A stretch of 12,474 nt of DNA, from positions 477,769 to 490,242 of the forward strand of contig MU631332.1 of NCBI GenBank assembly GCA_026770615.1, read 5' to 3'. The position numbers and the translations under genes are program-made. Source of the DNA: Pavlovales sp. CCMP2436. Its lineage: Eukaryota; Haptophyta; Pavlovophyceae; Pavlovales. The notes under the pieces are model-generated. The model made no database searches. It had not been told where the DNA came from and was given only the letters and a program-made list of their open reading frames with translations. Shown piece by piece: positions 1-7,169 of the stretch (position 1 is its first letter; each line of letters starts with the position of its first letter).

Positions 1-368
1 ACAATTCGCAGGTATGATGTATTCCGCGTGAAAGACGCGCGCTCGCAATTAGACGTGCAGGCCCCATCGCTCCCCCCAATCGGTTCGTTTTTTTTTTTTT
101 TTTTTTGGGGGCCTAATATCTGGTCATAAGCCGAACATTTGAACCCGAACCCTAGAGGGGACCGGGGATAATGAAGAAGGCGAATTTTAGGGTTAGGATC
201 GGTTCTTTGGCAAAGTACATACAAGCAATGGTTAACGTTTGCTTAAATTACTTTTGAATGGCACAAACAACGAGGCTCAATTTCTTTACGTGACGGTTTC
301 TTATTGCCCGCGACCCCCATGTACTCCCTACACCCTACCCTTTAAGTCCTCCTCTCCCTCACTGCCAG
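1..368. other. spacer with 19-T tract and possible exon end
   Basis: This is AT-rich spacer. Frame 1 is open from the window edge to about position 140 and its first 28 codons look weakly protein-like, so the tail of an upstream exon is possible but unsupported by any family match. A run of 19 T lies at 88-106. A short telomere-like string (TTTAGGG followed by TTAGG) sits near 187-198; it is too short to mean a telomere. The stretch 292-322 belongs to a dispersed repeat described separately. The pyrimidine-rich run ending in CAG at 368 could be a splice acceptor for the next feature. Confidence 0.4.
292..322 (+). repeat. dispersed repeat, partial copy 1
   Basis: This partial copy matches two fuller copies at 9935-9982 and 10491-10536. 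The shared core is ACGGTTT, a short T-rich stretch, CCCRCGACCCC and TGT. This copy stops before the TCTTCGGCGCGACCG part that the other two share. The function is unknown; it is probably a mobile-element or satellite remnant. Confidence 0.5.
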
Positions 369-646
369 TACACCAACAAACTCTGCGTGTAGGCGTGGGC
401 GGTAACGGCATTGTGGGTCCGCGCGGCGGGCCAATGAGCGGTGGCGGCATGGGCGGCGGCGGCGGCGGTGGCGGTATGCCGCTTCGTTACACCGATTCGA
501 AATCGCCCGCGATGTCCCCGCCTGGCCTGGGGGGCCTTGCTCATGGACTTGGGGGGTTGTCACCCGGATACGGAGGGCTGCCGTCGCTCAAAGGGGGGCC
601 GAGGAGACTGGAGCCGCTCGGCGCAATCAAGAACTCCCCGCGTTGA
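369..646 (+). CDS. possible 3'-terminal exon of a Gly-rich protein
   Basis: The reading frame is open from 239 to a TGA at 644-646, but its only upstream start is TTG and its first third is AT-rich and not protein-like. From about 369 the composition changes sharply to GC-rich with Gly, Pro, Leu and Ser. It includes a run of eight Gly residues and repeated GLGGL/GYGGL-type steps, followed by a basic C-terminus. A pyrimidine tract ending in CAG at 366-368 would serve as acceptor, so I read this as a candidate last exon whose upstream part is not visible. No family is recognised; low-complexity Gly-rich tails occur in many unrelated proteins. It may also be chance GC-rich sequence. Confidence 0.3.
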
Positions 647-1483
647 AGCCGAAATTCGATTGATATTCCAAATCATGGGTCCCTCTCGCCGCGGGGCGTT
701 CGCGCACTGCTCAGCCCTGTGCGCCCGGCTTTGAAAAAAGGAGCACCGCAGCTGCTGCCCTGGCCACATGCTCGTATGAGACTAGAACTTCCATGACCAT
801 CTTTTAATTTCTGTATATGACTGATTAAAACTAAGTTTGGAGTATTTAATATATTTGATGTTAAAAAAACCGACTCAATAATTTGTTTAACATTTGTATT
901 AGTGGCTGCGGTCGTGGGGAAATTGATGTAAGCAGTCCGCTCAAAATCCGCCAGGGTAACTCAGGTACCAGAGGTGGTACTGCGGAGTTACTTACTGTTT
1001 TAGTTACAGATTTGTAAATTCATTATTATGGGCACCGCCCCATTTACGAATATGCAACTAACTCCGCGGTACCACTTCGGGAATCATTCTGACTTTCTTT
1101 TTGCTTCCGAACGCTGAAAATCGGAAATGTTTATTACGTTAAAATATGTTGTCGACCTCAGAGGCACCTAAGAGGCACAGGAGATGCAGTGGGCTCCGAC
1201 CGTCGAAGAAGTAGATATTGGTCACTCCAGCGCTCTATTCGACATCAGCTATCGAGACTCAGCGCGCAATAGTGCCCAATGTCTACTTTTTCGTCCCGGC
1301 CACCACACCCCCCCCTCCCCAGTGCGGAATCGCGCCACTAGTTCGGATTTCGACCCAATTCTAGTTTTGAAAGAAATGAACCACACAATTTGAAAAAAAG
1401 TCGATGCTCATCTGACGAACCACAAGCGGTTGCCGCCGAGCCCGCCGTGACCCGGGTTGAACCGCACGGCATTGAACGGGCAG
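647..1483. other. AT-rich spacer
   Basis: No gene is supported here. A 69-codon frame at 1184-1393 has no recognisable motif and ordinary spacer composition. The stretch 780-900 is strongly AT-rich and could be 3' UTR or terminator sequence for the Gly-rich exon. The only clear structure is the inverted repeat at 973-1076. The last 60 bases are GC-rich and lead into the RING-CH gene, so they could be its 5' UTR. Confidence 0.5.
973..1076. repeat. nested inverted repeat (stem-loop)
   Basis: The 18 bp at 973-990 pairs with 1059-1076 at 16 of 18 positions (core GGTAC-CGGAGTTA against TAACTCCGCGGTACC). Inside it, 1011-1019 and 1042-1050 form a second shorter inverted pair around a loop containing GGGCACCGCCCC. 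A third related arm in direct orientation to the right arm lies at about 955-969 (AACTC then GGTACCA). This could be a small foldback element; no target-site duplication was seen. Confidence 0.5.
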
Positions 1484-2221
1484 ATGAGCGTGATCGTCGC
1501 GACTACCGTTGAGGCGCCAATAACACCCGTGGAAGACGCGTGCTACATCTGCCTCGAGACGGGCGATGCGGGCGACAGGGCCCTAGCCGCCAACGTTTGC
1601 GCCTGCCTCACCTCGCGCGTGCACGTCCGGTGTGTTGAGATCATGGTCAACTCCACGGCGCGGCGGGCCAAGACACTCGCGGAGCGGACAGCCTGCCCAG
1701 TCTGCACACGGCCGTACACCATCGACTTCGCGCCCTACCTCATCGACGTAACTGGGCGGCACCCCTGCCGGCGGTGGGCCCTGAGCAGTTCCGGCCGACT
1801 TGTCCTCCAGTGCGCCGCCGTGCTCGTCGCGTTGGGAGTCATCGCCACCTTGGGCATTTGGCTCCCGAGGGGTATTGCCATCATCGCCGCTCTCGCGATT
1901 GGTGTGGTCTTCGGCAGCTTCGTCCTTGTCTTCAAGGCGCGCCGATTCGCGTTGAAGACCAACGACAACGTCTTTCACGAGCGCGCCGTGGCGCAGGCAC
2001 GCCGCACGGTTGGGCGAGGGCACCGATGCCCCATCGAGGAGGCCACAGCCGCCAACCCGAAGCGTGTAATCCTCGTCGCTCAAGGCCGCCTCACCGCGTG
2101 CGTCACTGCGCAGAACCCGTCGGCTCCAGCCGATGCGACTGCGTTTTTTGGCGGCAGCACAGATGACGCAGGAGCCGCCACGGCCACCATTACGATGGCC
2201 ACGGTGCGGACACGCACGTAA
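1484..2221 (+). CDS. RING-CH (MARCH-like) E3 ubiquitin ligase with two membrane segments
   Basis: This frame predicts 245 residues from the first in-frame ATG at 1484; an in-frame TGA at 1448-1450 bounds it upstream. Residues 20-74 form a C4HC3 RING-CH domain: C20-x2-C23, C39-x-C41, H47-x2-C50, C71-x2-C74. The His is the fifth ligand, as expected for RING-CH, and T/S-rich linkers separate the pairs. Two hydrophobic segments follow at about 106-127 and 130-150, separated by a tight Pro-Arg turn. After them comes a basic stretch and an Ala/Thr-rich C-terminal tail. Known family members of this layout are membrane-anchored ligases that recruit an E2 enzyme and ubiquitinate membrane proteins. The spacing between C41 and H47 is five residues; animal MARCH proteins usually have about seven. 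The frame is uninterrupted with strong third-position GC bias, so it looks like a live single-exon gene. No substrate can be inferred. A short acidic frame (2225-2318) after the stop could be an alternative tail only if a frameshift or tiny intron exists. Confidence 0.78.
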   Translation: MSVIVATTVEAPITPVEDACYICLETGDAGDRALAANVCACLTSRVHVRCVEIMVNSTARRAKTLAERTACPVCTRPYTIDFAPYLIDVTGRHPCRRWALSSSGRLVLQCAAVLVALGVIATLGIWLPRGIAIIAALAIGVVFGSFVLVFKARRFALKTNDNVFHERAVAQARRTVGRGHRCPIEEATAANPKRVILVAQGRLTACVTAQNPSAPADATAFFGGSTDDAGAATATITMATVRTRT

Positions 2222-2857
2222 TCGTCGAGATCTCCCAGACCGCGACGAGGCGGTGGATCTCGCGCAGGAGGAATGCCCTCGCGCTGAAGACGACGATGAC
2301 TCCATGGGAGTTTCCTAATCGTACAAGGACTGCTAGGACTGCTAGGATTCTACGATTTTTTTATCGTAATTCGTTTATACTAATACGGCTAGTCCCCTGT
2401 GACGGATCAGGGCCATGCATACCTATTCAAAATATTAGATACATACAGTCGCCGCGCACTAGTCTCTATTTCGTGCACCGGAGGTAAGCCTGCCTTGGAA
2501 GGTAGGGTCGCAAAAGGCAAAGAAAGGGCATCATCGGCTCGTCATACATAACCTCCTTGATATAGCTCGCAGGATAATTATACTATACGCTTCGAAAATC
2601 AGATAGATGTATGTGATTTATCTGACCACGCGCTGTGGACGCATACAGCCTTGTCTTCTTTATCGCCCTTCCTCCTCCTCGGGCCTTTACCTGCATGCGC
2701 CGCAAAGACGAGGAACGCACATTGAGGAAGAACGCTGTTAACCTGCCTTGCTTGACCACCAAACCCTCCGCCTCCGACTGGCCCTAAAGCATCTGAAGCT
2801 GTGCGCGCAGGGCATCTTCTTTTCAATTTACGTTTTATTATTCCAATTCGGTCATCC
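2222..2857. other. spacer downstream of the RING-CH gene
   Basis: The first 100 bases are still GC-rich and contain an acidic out-of-frame open stretch. After about 2320 the sequence becomes AT-rich, with a small tandem duplication of GGACTGCTA at about 2328-2345. A 100-codon minus-strand frame at 2599-2901 runs into the tandem repeat and shows no known motif, so it is not annotated as a gene. No other structure is seen. Confidence 0.45.
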
Positions 2858-3321
2858 CAGTCCCACAGTCCCTGAGTAACATCCGGTTCCAAAGGTAACA
2901 TCTGGTACCAGCAAGTAACTCGTCAGATCCCAGACTTTTCGCGCTGTTTCTTATTAAGTATACGCATGCATCATTGCTAGTACTAATAGTCGTAAGTACA
3001 CCGAGATGGAGTATGGAGGGGGGGGAGAGAGAGAGAGAGAGAGTCTGCCCATCAGTCCCACAGTCCCTAAGTAGCATCCATAGGTCAACTCTGATATGAG
3101 CAAGTAACGCGTCAGATCCCAGACCGCATTTCGCCTTGTTTCTTAAGACTGTTCATGCAGCGTACTAGTACTAGTAGTATGTGGGGGTGGAGTATGGAGG
3201 AGGGGGGGGGAGGGGGGGGGGCAGCCCAGTCCCACAGTCCCTAAGTAACATCCGGTTCCATAGGTGACATATCTGGTACCATCAAATAGCGCGCAACAGA
3301 TCCCAGACTTTACGCGCTAAG
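2858..3321 (+). repeat. tandem repeat, 2.5 copies of 175-195 bp
   Basis: Three copies begin with CAGTCCCACAGTCCC at 2858, 3053 and 3227, giving periods of 195 and 174 bp. Each continues with AAGTAACATCC, then GGTACC or a degenerate form, CAGATCCCAGAC, and (copies 1 and 2) a GTTTCTTA-type segment, TAGTACTA and GGAGTATGGAGG. Each of the first two copies ends in a pure purine run: GGGGGG plus a (GA)n tract near 3018-3043, and G-runs near 3199-3221. The third copy is cut short after 3321. The copies differ by substitutions and length changes of the purine tract, so this is an old satellite-like array. Confidence 0.8.
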
Positions 3322-3625
3322 GTCCTCGTTTGAGTGTCAGGACTTATGGCGCAGGGAGTACATGATACTTAGCCCTTTAGCGATCCAGCTCAGTCCTAGC
3401 GAACCTTCCAACCCCAATCCGTATGCATAGATATAAGTGCTATGGTAGTGGGATGTTAAGGCCCGAATATTAATGCTGCGCAACTTTTTCTCGCCAGCCA
3501 AGTGCTTTTGACTTTTGGGCCCCTCGACATTTTCGAATTGAAATAATAAAGGGTAAAGTCTTAAAGAAAAAGCGCGTAAAGTCTGGGATCGGTTGCGCGC
3601 TATTTGATGGTACCAGATATGTCAC
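3264..3625. repeat. 55 bp near-perfect inverted repeat from the satellite unit
   Basis: Positions 3264-3318 (within tandem copy 3) are the reverse complement of 3571-3625 at 54 of 55 positions. The arms contain TCTGGTACCATCAAATAG and CAGATCCCAGACTTTACG-type motifs in opposite orientation. The right copy also continues inward over a segment resembling GTTTCTTAAGACT of tandem copy 2, so it is an inverted copy of the satellite unit and not a simple palindrome. The 252 bp between the arms has no recognised gene. The pair could fold into a very long stem or mark an inversion or a foldback transposon end. Confidence 0.8.
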
Positions 3626-4604
3626 TCGCAACGTACTCCCCGGCAATAAGTATCGTACGTCACATTTGATGCACGCTACAAATGGAGACCTTCCCAACGT
3701 CCCCGCGGGCTGAAAAGTTAAGGCCCACTCGCCAAGCCCCCGGAGCACATTTGACTATTTGACAAGCACCCACCCAAAATAAAAATTGAGAGCTCACGTA
3801 AATAAAAAAATAAGTAGCCGAGTTTTAAGATAGTTGCGTGTGTAAGTTTTTAGGTAAACGTCCGTTCCCGTAAGGATCGCACTGAAAGTGAGTGTTGGAA
3901 ACTCTCAGATCCAAGAATCCAATCCGAGCACACGGATACCGCCCCCACCGCTGATCAGTTCAGACACAGTTTTAACTTTTGTGAATCCGGCCGCCATCCG
4001 ACCGCATACGCCGCGAGGACTCGGATCCCAGCCGCACCACGCCCGGAGGTGGTACCGCTGGTGTGCAAAGGGGGCTGGTGCGTACCGGGAGTGCTCCCCG
4101 AGCGCGCCATATCGCCTTTTAGGCGCGCAGGTGTGGCCGTCGCGCCCTCGGTCACCTGTGGCAGGGTGCGATGAGGCGAGTCTTCGGAGGAGAAGGGCAG
4201 ACTGCTCACCTATGAAGCGCGCGACGCGGCTCCCCGCCCCCCCCGAATGCCCGGGGACCGGGAGAATGCTCGTGGGGGGGGGGGTCATTTGTAACCATTG
4301 GCCACGCACAGCCCGCGCGTGTTTTGGGCAGCCGACGCGCTTGGGCACAGGGGTATATAGGGGTTGGTTTCCAGCGTTAAACATGTGTATGCACCCTCTA
4401 ATTAAAAAACCGTTATTTTGCGCACTGTAAATGGTCGTCTGGGACTACGTCTGGGACGATTATTACATACTGAGTTTTAAGTAAAATCCGAATATTACTG
4501 TGTGCCCGGGGATGGTCCTGGACTCACGTCCGGGAGACCTCTTTCGGGGACAGACGTCCGAACTAGAAACCCTTTCTTTCTTAGTAATACCTGCGCGCCC
4601 CTTG
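3626..4604. other. spacer, GC-rich from 3980 to 4370, no recognisable gene
   Basis: Long frames exist on both strands between 3888 and 4430, but all start at non-ATG codons or lack any motif. The plus and minus frames are equally open, which is what GC-rich sequence gives by chance. G/C runs occur at about 4236-4245 and 4275-4284. A short inverted pair GCGCGCC/GGCGCGC flanks 4103-4130. GTCTGGGAC is duplicated at about 4437-4457. The stretch could hold exons of an unrecognised gene, possibly the downstream part of the minus-strand histone deacetylase gene, but no GFC-FNN deacetylase motif was found here. Confidence 0.4.
4502..4557 (+). repeat. diverged dispersed repeat, copy 1
   Basis: Two blocks here, 4502-4524 and 4532-4557, resemble 11345-11367 (19 of 23) and 11401-11426 (21 of 26). 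Shared cores are GGTCCT and GAGACC-CTT-CGGGG-GACGT. The spacer between the blocks is 7 bp here and 33 bp in the other copy. The identity of the element is unknown. Confidence 0.4.
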
Positions 4605-4606
4605 TC

Positions 4607-4805
4607 ACGGCACCTCCCCCTCGAAGTCCGCATGGTGGCCGGGGGGGCGCACGGCCCAGGAGGCGACGGACACCTCGTGGTTGGGGTCCATCACCAGGTC
4701 CACCGCCTAGCAGACGCTCGCCGCCGCGCCGCGAGCCGCGTCAAGTAAGCCGTGGCAGATGAAAGTATCCCCCCCCGAGATGAGTGCCCTCAGGACACTC
4801 GGGCC
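4607..4805 (-). pseudogene. histone deacetylase exon relic (HDAC/AcuC family, class II-like)
   Basis: On the minus strand from 4805 to 4605 one frame reads SGGDTFI, then a short helix-like stretch with DAARGAAASVC, a TAG stop at 4709-4707, AVDLVM, and SWAVRPPGHHADF. The RPPGHHA string is the signature of the HDAC family, in which the two His act in the charge relay over the catalytic zinc. The DT-F and AVD-VM pieces lie at the right distance and order upstream of it. A pyrimidine tract ending in CAG at 4808-4806 gives a credible acceptor, and GAG|GTGCCG at about 4615-4613 could be a weak donor. The in-frame TAG between the upstream and active-site parts, and the absence of the next conserved block (GFC-FNN), argue for a decayed or misplaced exon. 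It lies antisense just upstream of the kinase. Alternatives are a sequencing error at the stop or stop-codon reassignment, for which nothing else in the window speaks. Confidence 0.6.
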
Positions 4806-4809
4806 CTGC

Positions 4810-5107
4810 ACGAGAGGGATTGTACGTATTCAATTGTTATGCATGAAAGTGAAGCTGGCATAGGCCCGTGCGCCTTTGGGCTGCAAGTTGGGGAGTCGAA
4901 CATATTATTCTATAAGAAGGAAGAAACAAGAAAGAAGAAACACACAAGTCCCCGCAGGCAGCGAACACCGCCGGCCGTGCGCGCGATTATAGTAACTTAT
5001 TTTATTCGTGTTGATGCGATGCTGTAGAATTTGTTTGTTATAAATCGCAACTACCCCGGGGGCGTGAACCGAACACGACGGCCACCTTTCTGGGCACCTT
5101 CACGCAG
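4810..5107. other. spacer or intron before the kinase
   Basis: This stretch is AT-rich with an A/G-rich run at 4915-4945. An open plus-strand frame at 4752-5027 has no recognised motif and spans the antisense deacetylase relic, so it is not called. The 3' end, from about 5083 to 5107, is pyrimidine-rich and ends in CAG, a plausible splice acceptor in phase 0 with the kinase frame. The first exon that it would join was not found in the window. Confidence 0.4.
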
Positions 5108-6057
5108 CGCAACTATGCGCGCAAGCTGGTCAACTTTGCCAAGGACCGCGACGCTTTCACCGCGCACGCCGACAAGCTCTCGCAGCTGATGCGCGAGCTC
5201 GGCCTCGGGATTGCTGTCGACGCCGCCTCGTTTCAGCTGCAGCTCGCCGAGTTGCACGACATGGACATGCGCGACCTTGGGGAGGCACTGCAGTGCATGA
5301 ACGACCAGCATGGGCATTCCAACGACCTGATCGGCGCGGTAAATGACAAGCAGCAGCAGATGACTGACCAGCAGCAGCAGATGACCGACCAGCAGCAGCA
5401 GATGACCGACAAGCAGCAGCAGATGAACGACCAGCAGCAGCAGATGACCGAGATGCTTCAGGCCCTCCTGCTCCACCAGAGGACGGACGCGCACCCGGCC
5501 GCGCTCGCCGCTACGGAAAAGCTCGAAAAGCTCGACGCGTCAAGCGTGTTCACCGAAATCCCATACGACGAACTCAGCATTGGACCGCTCCTCAGCAACT
5601 CCAGCAGCGGCAGTTTCGGCGAGGTGAAGCTTGGCAGGTGGCACGGGACGGACGTCGCGGTCAAGATGCTGCTGCGGGTGGGCACTAAGACCGACGTCGC
5701 CGAGCTGCGCCGCGAGGTCGGTGTGCACGAAATGCTCAAGTTCGCGCACATCTTACAGGCGTTTGGCGCGGCGACGCTCGACCCGTCGCGTCTCTACCTT
5801 GTGCTCGAGCTCGCGAGCCGGAGCCTGCACGACCTGCTCCACGACCTGTCGACGCCGCTCACGCCGGCCACTGCCACCCGAATTGGCAAAGAGGTCGCGA
5901 GCGGCCTCGCGTACATCCACTCGCGCGGAGTGCACCACCGAGACCTTAAGTCGGCCAACGTGCTCATCATGAAGGGCGGCGACTGCAAGCTGACCGACTT
6001 TGGCCTCGCGCGGATCAAGGAGGCGACGCGCGCGACGCGGCTGCAGACGGGCGGGCG
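5108..6057 (+). CDS. TKL-type protein kinase, N-terminal part (helical domain, Gln heptads, kinase N-lobe to DFG)
   Basis: The frame is open from 5015; the first ATG is at 5189. Coding character begins upstream of that ATG, so I start at the CAG acceptor at 5105-5107, and the true 5' end is unknown. From 5108 a helical segment (RNYARKLVNFAKDRDAF... LGLGIAV) runs through an Asp/Met-rich helix. It resembles the four-helix-bundle domains of MLKL-type and plant helper-type cell-death proteins; this is inference. Numbering from Met 5189: residues 54-88 are five heptads of the type QQQQMTD, predicting a coiled coil. The kinase starts near 123: Gly-rich loop SSSGSFGEV (139-146), VAVK with Lys159, candidate helix-C Glu176, HHRDLKSANV with catalytic Asp252, and DFG at 270-272. 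All catalytic residues are present, so an active Ser/Thr kinase is expected. It continues after the insert with the APE part. Confidence 0.75.
5348..5452 (+). repeat. 21 bp tandem repeat encoding five Gln-rich heptads
   Basis: There are five in-frame 21 bp units (5348, 5369, 5390, 5411, 5432), each CAG/AAG-CAG-CAG-CAG-ATG-AMC-GAM. They encode QQQQMTD with Lys replacing the first Gln in units 1 and 4, and Asn or Glu near the end of units 4 and 5. Exact heptad periodicity with a Met in one fixed position suggests a coiled coil linking the N-terminal helices to the kinase. CAG-rich tandem units are prone to length change, so alleles may differ in copy number. Confidence 0.85.
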
Positions 6058-6362
6058 GTAAGTTTTGTGATATTTTCATATTATTAGTTGTGATTTATAG
6101 TTCCATACTCACAGAAATATTGGTAGTTATTGTAGCTTTAATGATTGCAATGAATGCCACTTTTGCTTTTACTCATAATAGTAGTGGTTGTAATTGGTAT
6201 CGTTAGTACTCATAATACTAGTGGTTGTAATTGGTATCGTTAGTACTGCTGTTACTAACGATACCAATTACAACCACTACCATTATAAGTAAATAAAAGT
6301 AGTGATTGTAATTAGGCGAGCAAATAACAAATAATAAATATAATAATAAATCAATATATATC
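6058..6362 (+). other. 305 bp AT-rich insert in the kinase, intron-like but without an AG acceptor
   Basis: The kinase frame is interrupted between the TGGR part of the activation segment and VGTLPWMAPE. The left boundary carries a consensus donor, GTAAGT at 6058-6063. Frame restoration demands that the insert end at 6362 (or 6365), where the sequence is ATATATC|CGAC, with no AG. The nearest AGs (TTAG at 6314, GCGAG at 6320) would bring in-frame TAA codons. The insert is about 75% AT against GC-rich flanks and contains the 37 bp repeats described next. It is either a spliceosomal intron with a non-canonical or mutated acceptor, or a transposon-like insertion that would break the gene if not removed. 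Confidence 0.6.
6171..6290. repeat. 37 bp repeat, two direct copies and one inverted copy
   Basis: The copies are 6171-6207 and 6208-6244 (direct, 36 of 37 identical). After a 9 bp loop (ACTGCTGTT), 6254-6290 is the reverse complement, matching copy 1 at 35 of 37 and copy 2 at 34 of 37. The core is GTGGTTGTAATTGG and TATCGTTAGT. Copies 2 and 3 would form a 37 bp stem with a 9-base loop. A weaker fourth trace (AGTAGTGATTGTAATT) lies at about 6299-6314. Such a hairpin inside an intron could bring donor and acceptor together, or be the body of an introner-like or MITE-like insert. Confidence 0.9.
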
Positions 6363-6891
6363 CGACGTGGGCACGCTACCGTGGATGGCACCCGAGCTGC
6401 ACGACCACAGGAAGAAGGAGGTAGATATTCTCTGGGACCGCGCGGACGCCTACGCGTTCGCGATGGTGCTCTACGAGCTCCTCTCGCGCAAGACGCCGTG
6501 GGACGGCCTCCGGGAGTCGCAGATCATCTCCGCGCTGATGATGATGCAGGGGGAGCGGCCAGAGCTGCCGGCGAGGGTCGTGGCCGAGCTCGCGCCAGTC
6601 GAAGCGTTGATGCGCGAGCTGTGGGCTGACGCACCAATGGCCAGGCTGGCTGTGGACGGCGCGTGCGTCGCGCGGCTCGTGGCGATGCTCGACGCTTGCA
6701 CAGACGCCGAGCGCAGGGCGGCTGCGCAGGCGACCGCGCAGGTGGAGAAGGCGTGCCGCCAGGCTGCGGATGCGCAGGCAGGGGCGGGCGTGGTGGCGCG
6801 GAAACAGGCGCAGCACGCCGCAGGCGCGCGCGCGCTCGAGGCACTCGCCGCCAGGAGGCCTTGCAGGAGGTGCTCGCCGCAGATGTTCTAA
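6363..6891 (+). CDS. TKL-type protein kinase, C-terminal lobe and helical tail (broken by frameshift)
   Basis: Continuing after the insert, the frame gives VGTLPWMAPEL (APE motif), a DAYAFAMVLYELL helix-F region where DVYSFG is usual, TPWDG, and a final lobe ending near RELWADAPMARL, which corresponds to the conserved W..DP..R of TKL kinases. A highly Ala/Gln/Arg-rich helical stretch follows (about 6700-6850) and can form a long amphipathic helix. The frame then reads 13 unlikely residues and stops at TAA 6889-6891. A switch to the next frame at 6853-6855 instead continues as EALQEVLAADV and runs into an LRR, so the native C-terminus was probably kinase-helix-LRR. Either a 2 bp excess at AG 6853-6854, a tiny intron or a sequencing error explains this. 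Confidence 0.7.
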
Positions 6892-7154
6892 GCTTTTACT
6901 GGGAATGGGACGTGGACGCGGCCTTGGTGGCAGACGAGTTGCGGCATCTGCTAACGGCCAACGCTTCGCTGACCAAGCTCGAGCTCCGCCGCAACCAGAT
7001 CGGGGACGCGTCCAAGTCGGCCATCCGGACTGCCTGGCTTTCGAAGACTGGTCGCAAGGAGGCCCCCCTGGATTTAAAATTGTCGCGTGTATCTCGCAGC
7101 AATCTCCGCGTTAATCTTACGCATTCTCCGTATGTAACTAATACTAAACTTTAA
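6855..7154 (+). pseudogene. frame-shifted LRR tail of the kinase gene
   Basis: In the frame of position 6855 the sequence continues the kinase's helical tail: EALQEVLAADV, then a Trp/Asp/Ala segment ending in LRHLLTANA. At 6966 comes one ribonuclease-inhibitor-type LRR, SLTKLELRRNQIGD. This passes into the end-cap ASKSAIRTAWLSKTG, followed by a short divergent C-terminus and a TAA at 7152-7154. The same end-cap recurs twice downstream. The consensus SLT-LxLRxNxIGD matches the intact LRR block at 8058-8408. Without the frame switch this part is untranslated. It is labelled a pseudogene segment because no start or splice site in this frame is visible. Confidence 0.55.
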
Positions 7155-7169
7155 TTTTCAACGACGCCG

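Noticed and set aside
187..198. TTTAGGG-TTAGG telomere-like string
   Set aside because: It has fewer than two units, so chance is the simpler explanation.
1184..1393. 69-codon ORF upstream of the RING-CH gene
   Set aside because: It has no motif, spacer-like composition and a poly-C run; support is insufficient.
1583..2305. 240-codon open frame on the minus strand
   Set aside because: It lies opposite the RING-CH gene, is Arg/Ser/Gly-rich with no motif, and is the expected shadow of GC-rich coding sequence.
2599..3077. Minus-strand frames of 100 and 79 codons
   Set aside because: They run across the satellite array, and repeated phrases in them come from the DNA repeat.
3888..4430. 180-codon plus frame and 159-codon minus frame over the same GC-rich stretch
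   Set aside because: Neither has a recognisable motif, the plus frame starts at GTG, and both strands are equally open.
4500..4762. Plus-strand frames at 4500-4762
   Set aside because: They lie over the antisense histone deacetylase relic, which gives the better explanation of the composition.
5051..5494. 147-codon minus-strand frame with repeated HLLLLV units
   Set aside because: The Leu-rich repeats are the antisense of the CAG-rich heptads in the kinase gene and not a membrane protein.
6376..6844. Minus-strand and alternative frames over the kinase C-lobe
   Set aside because: They are shadows of the kinase coding sequence with no motifs of their own.
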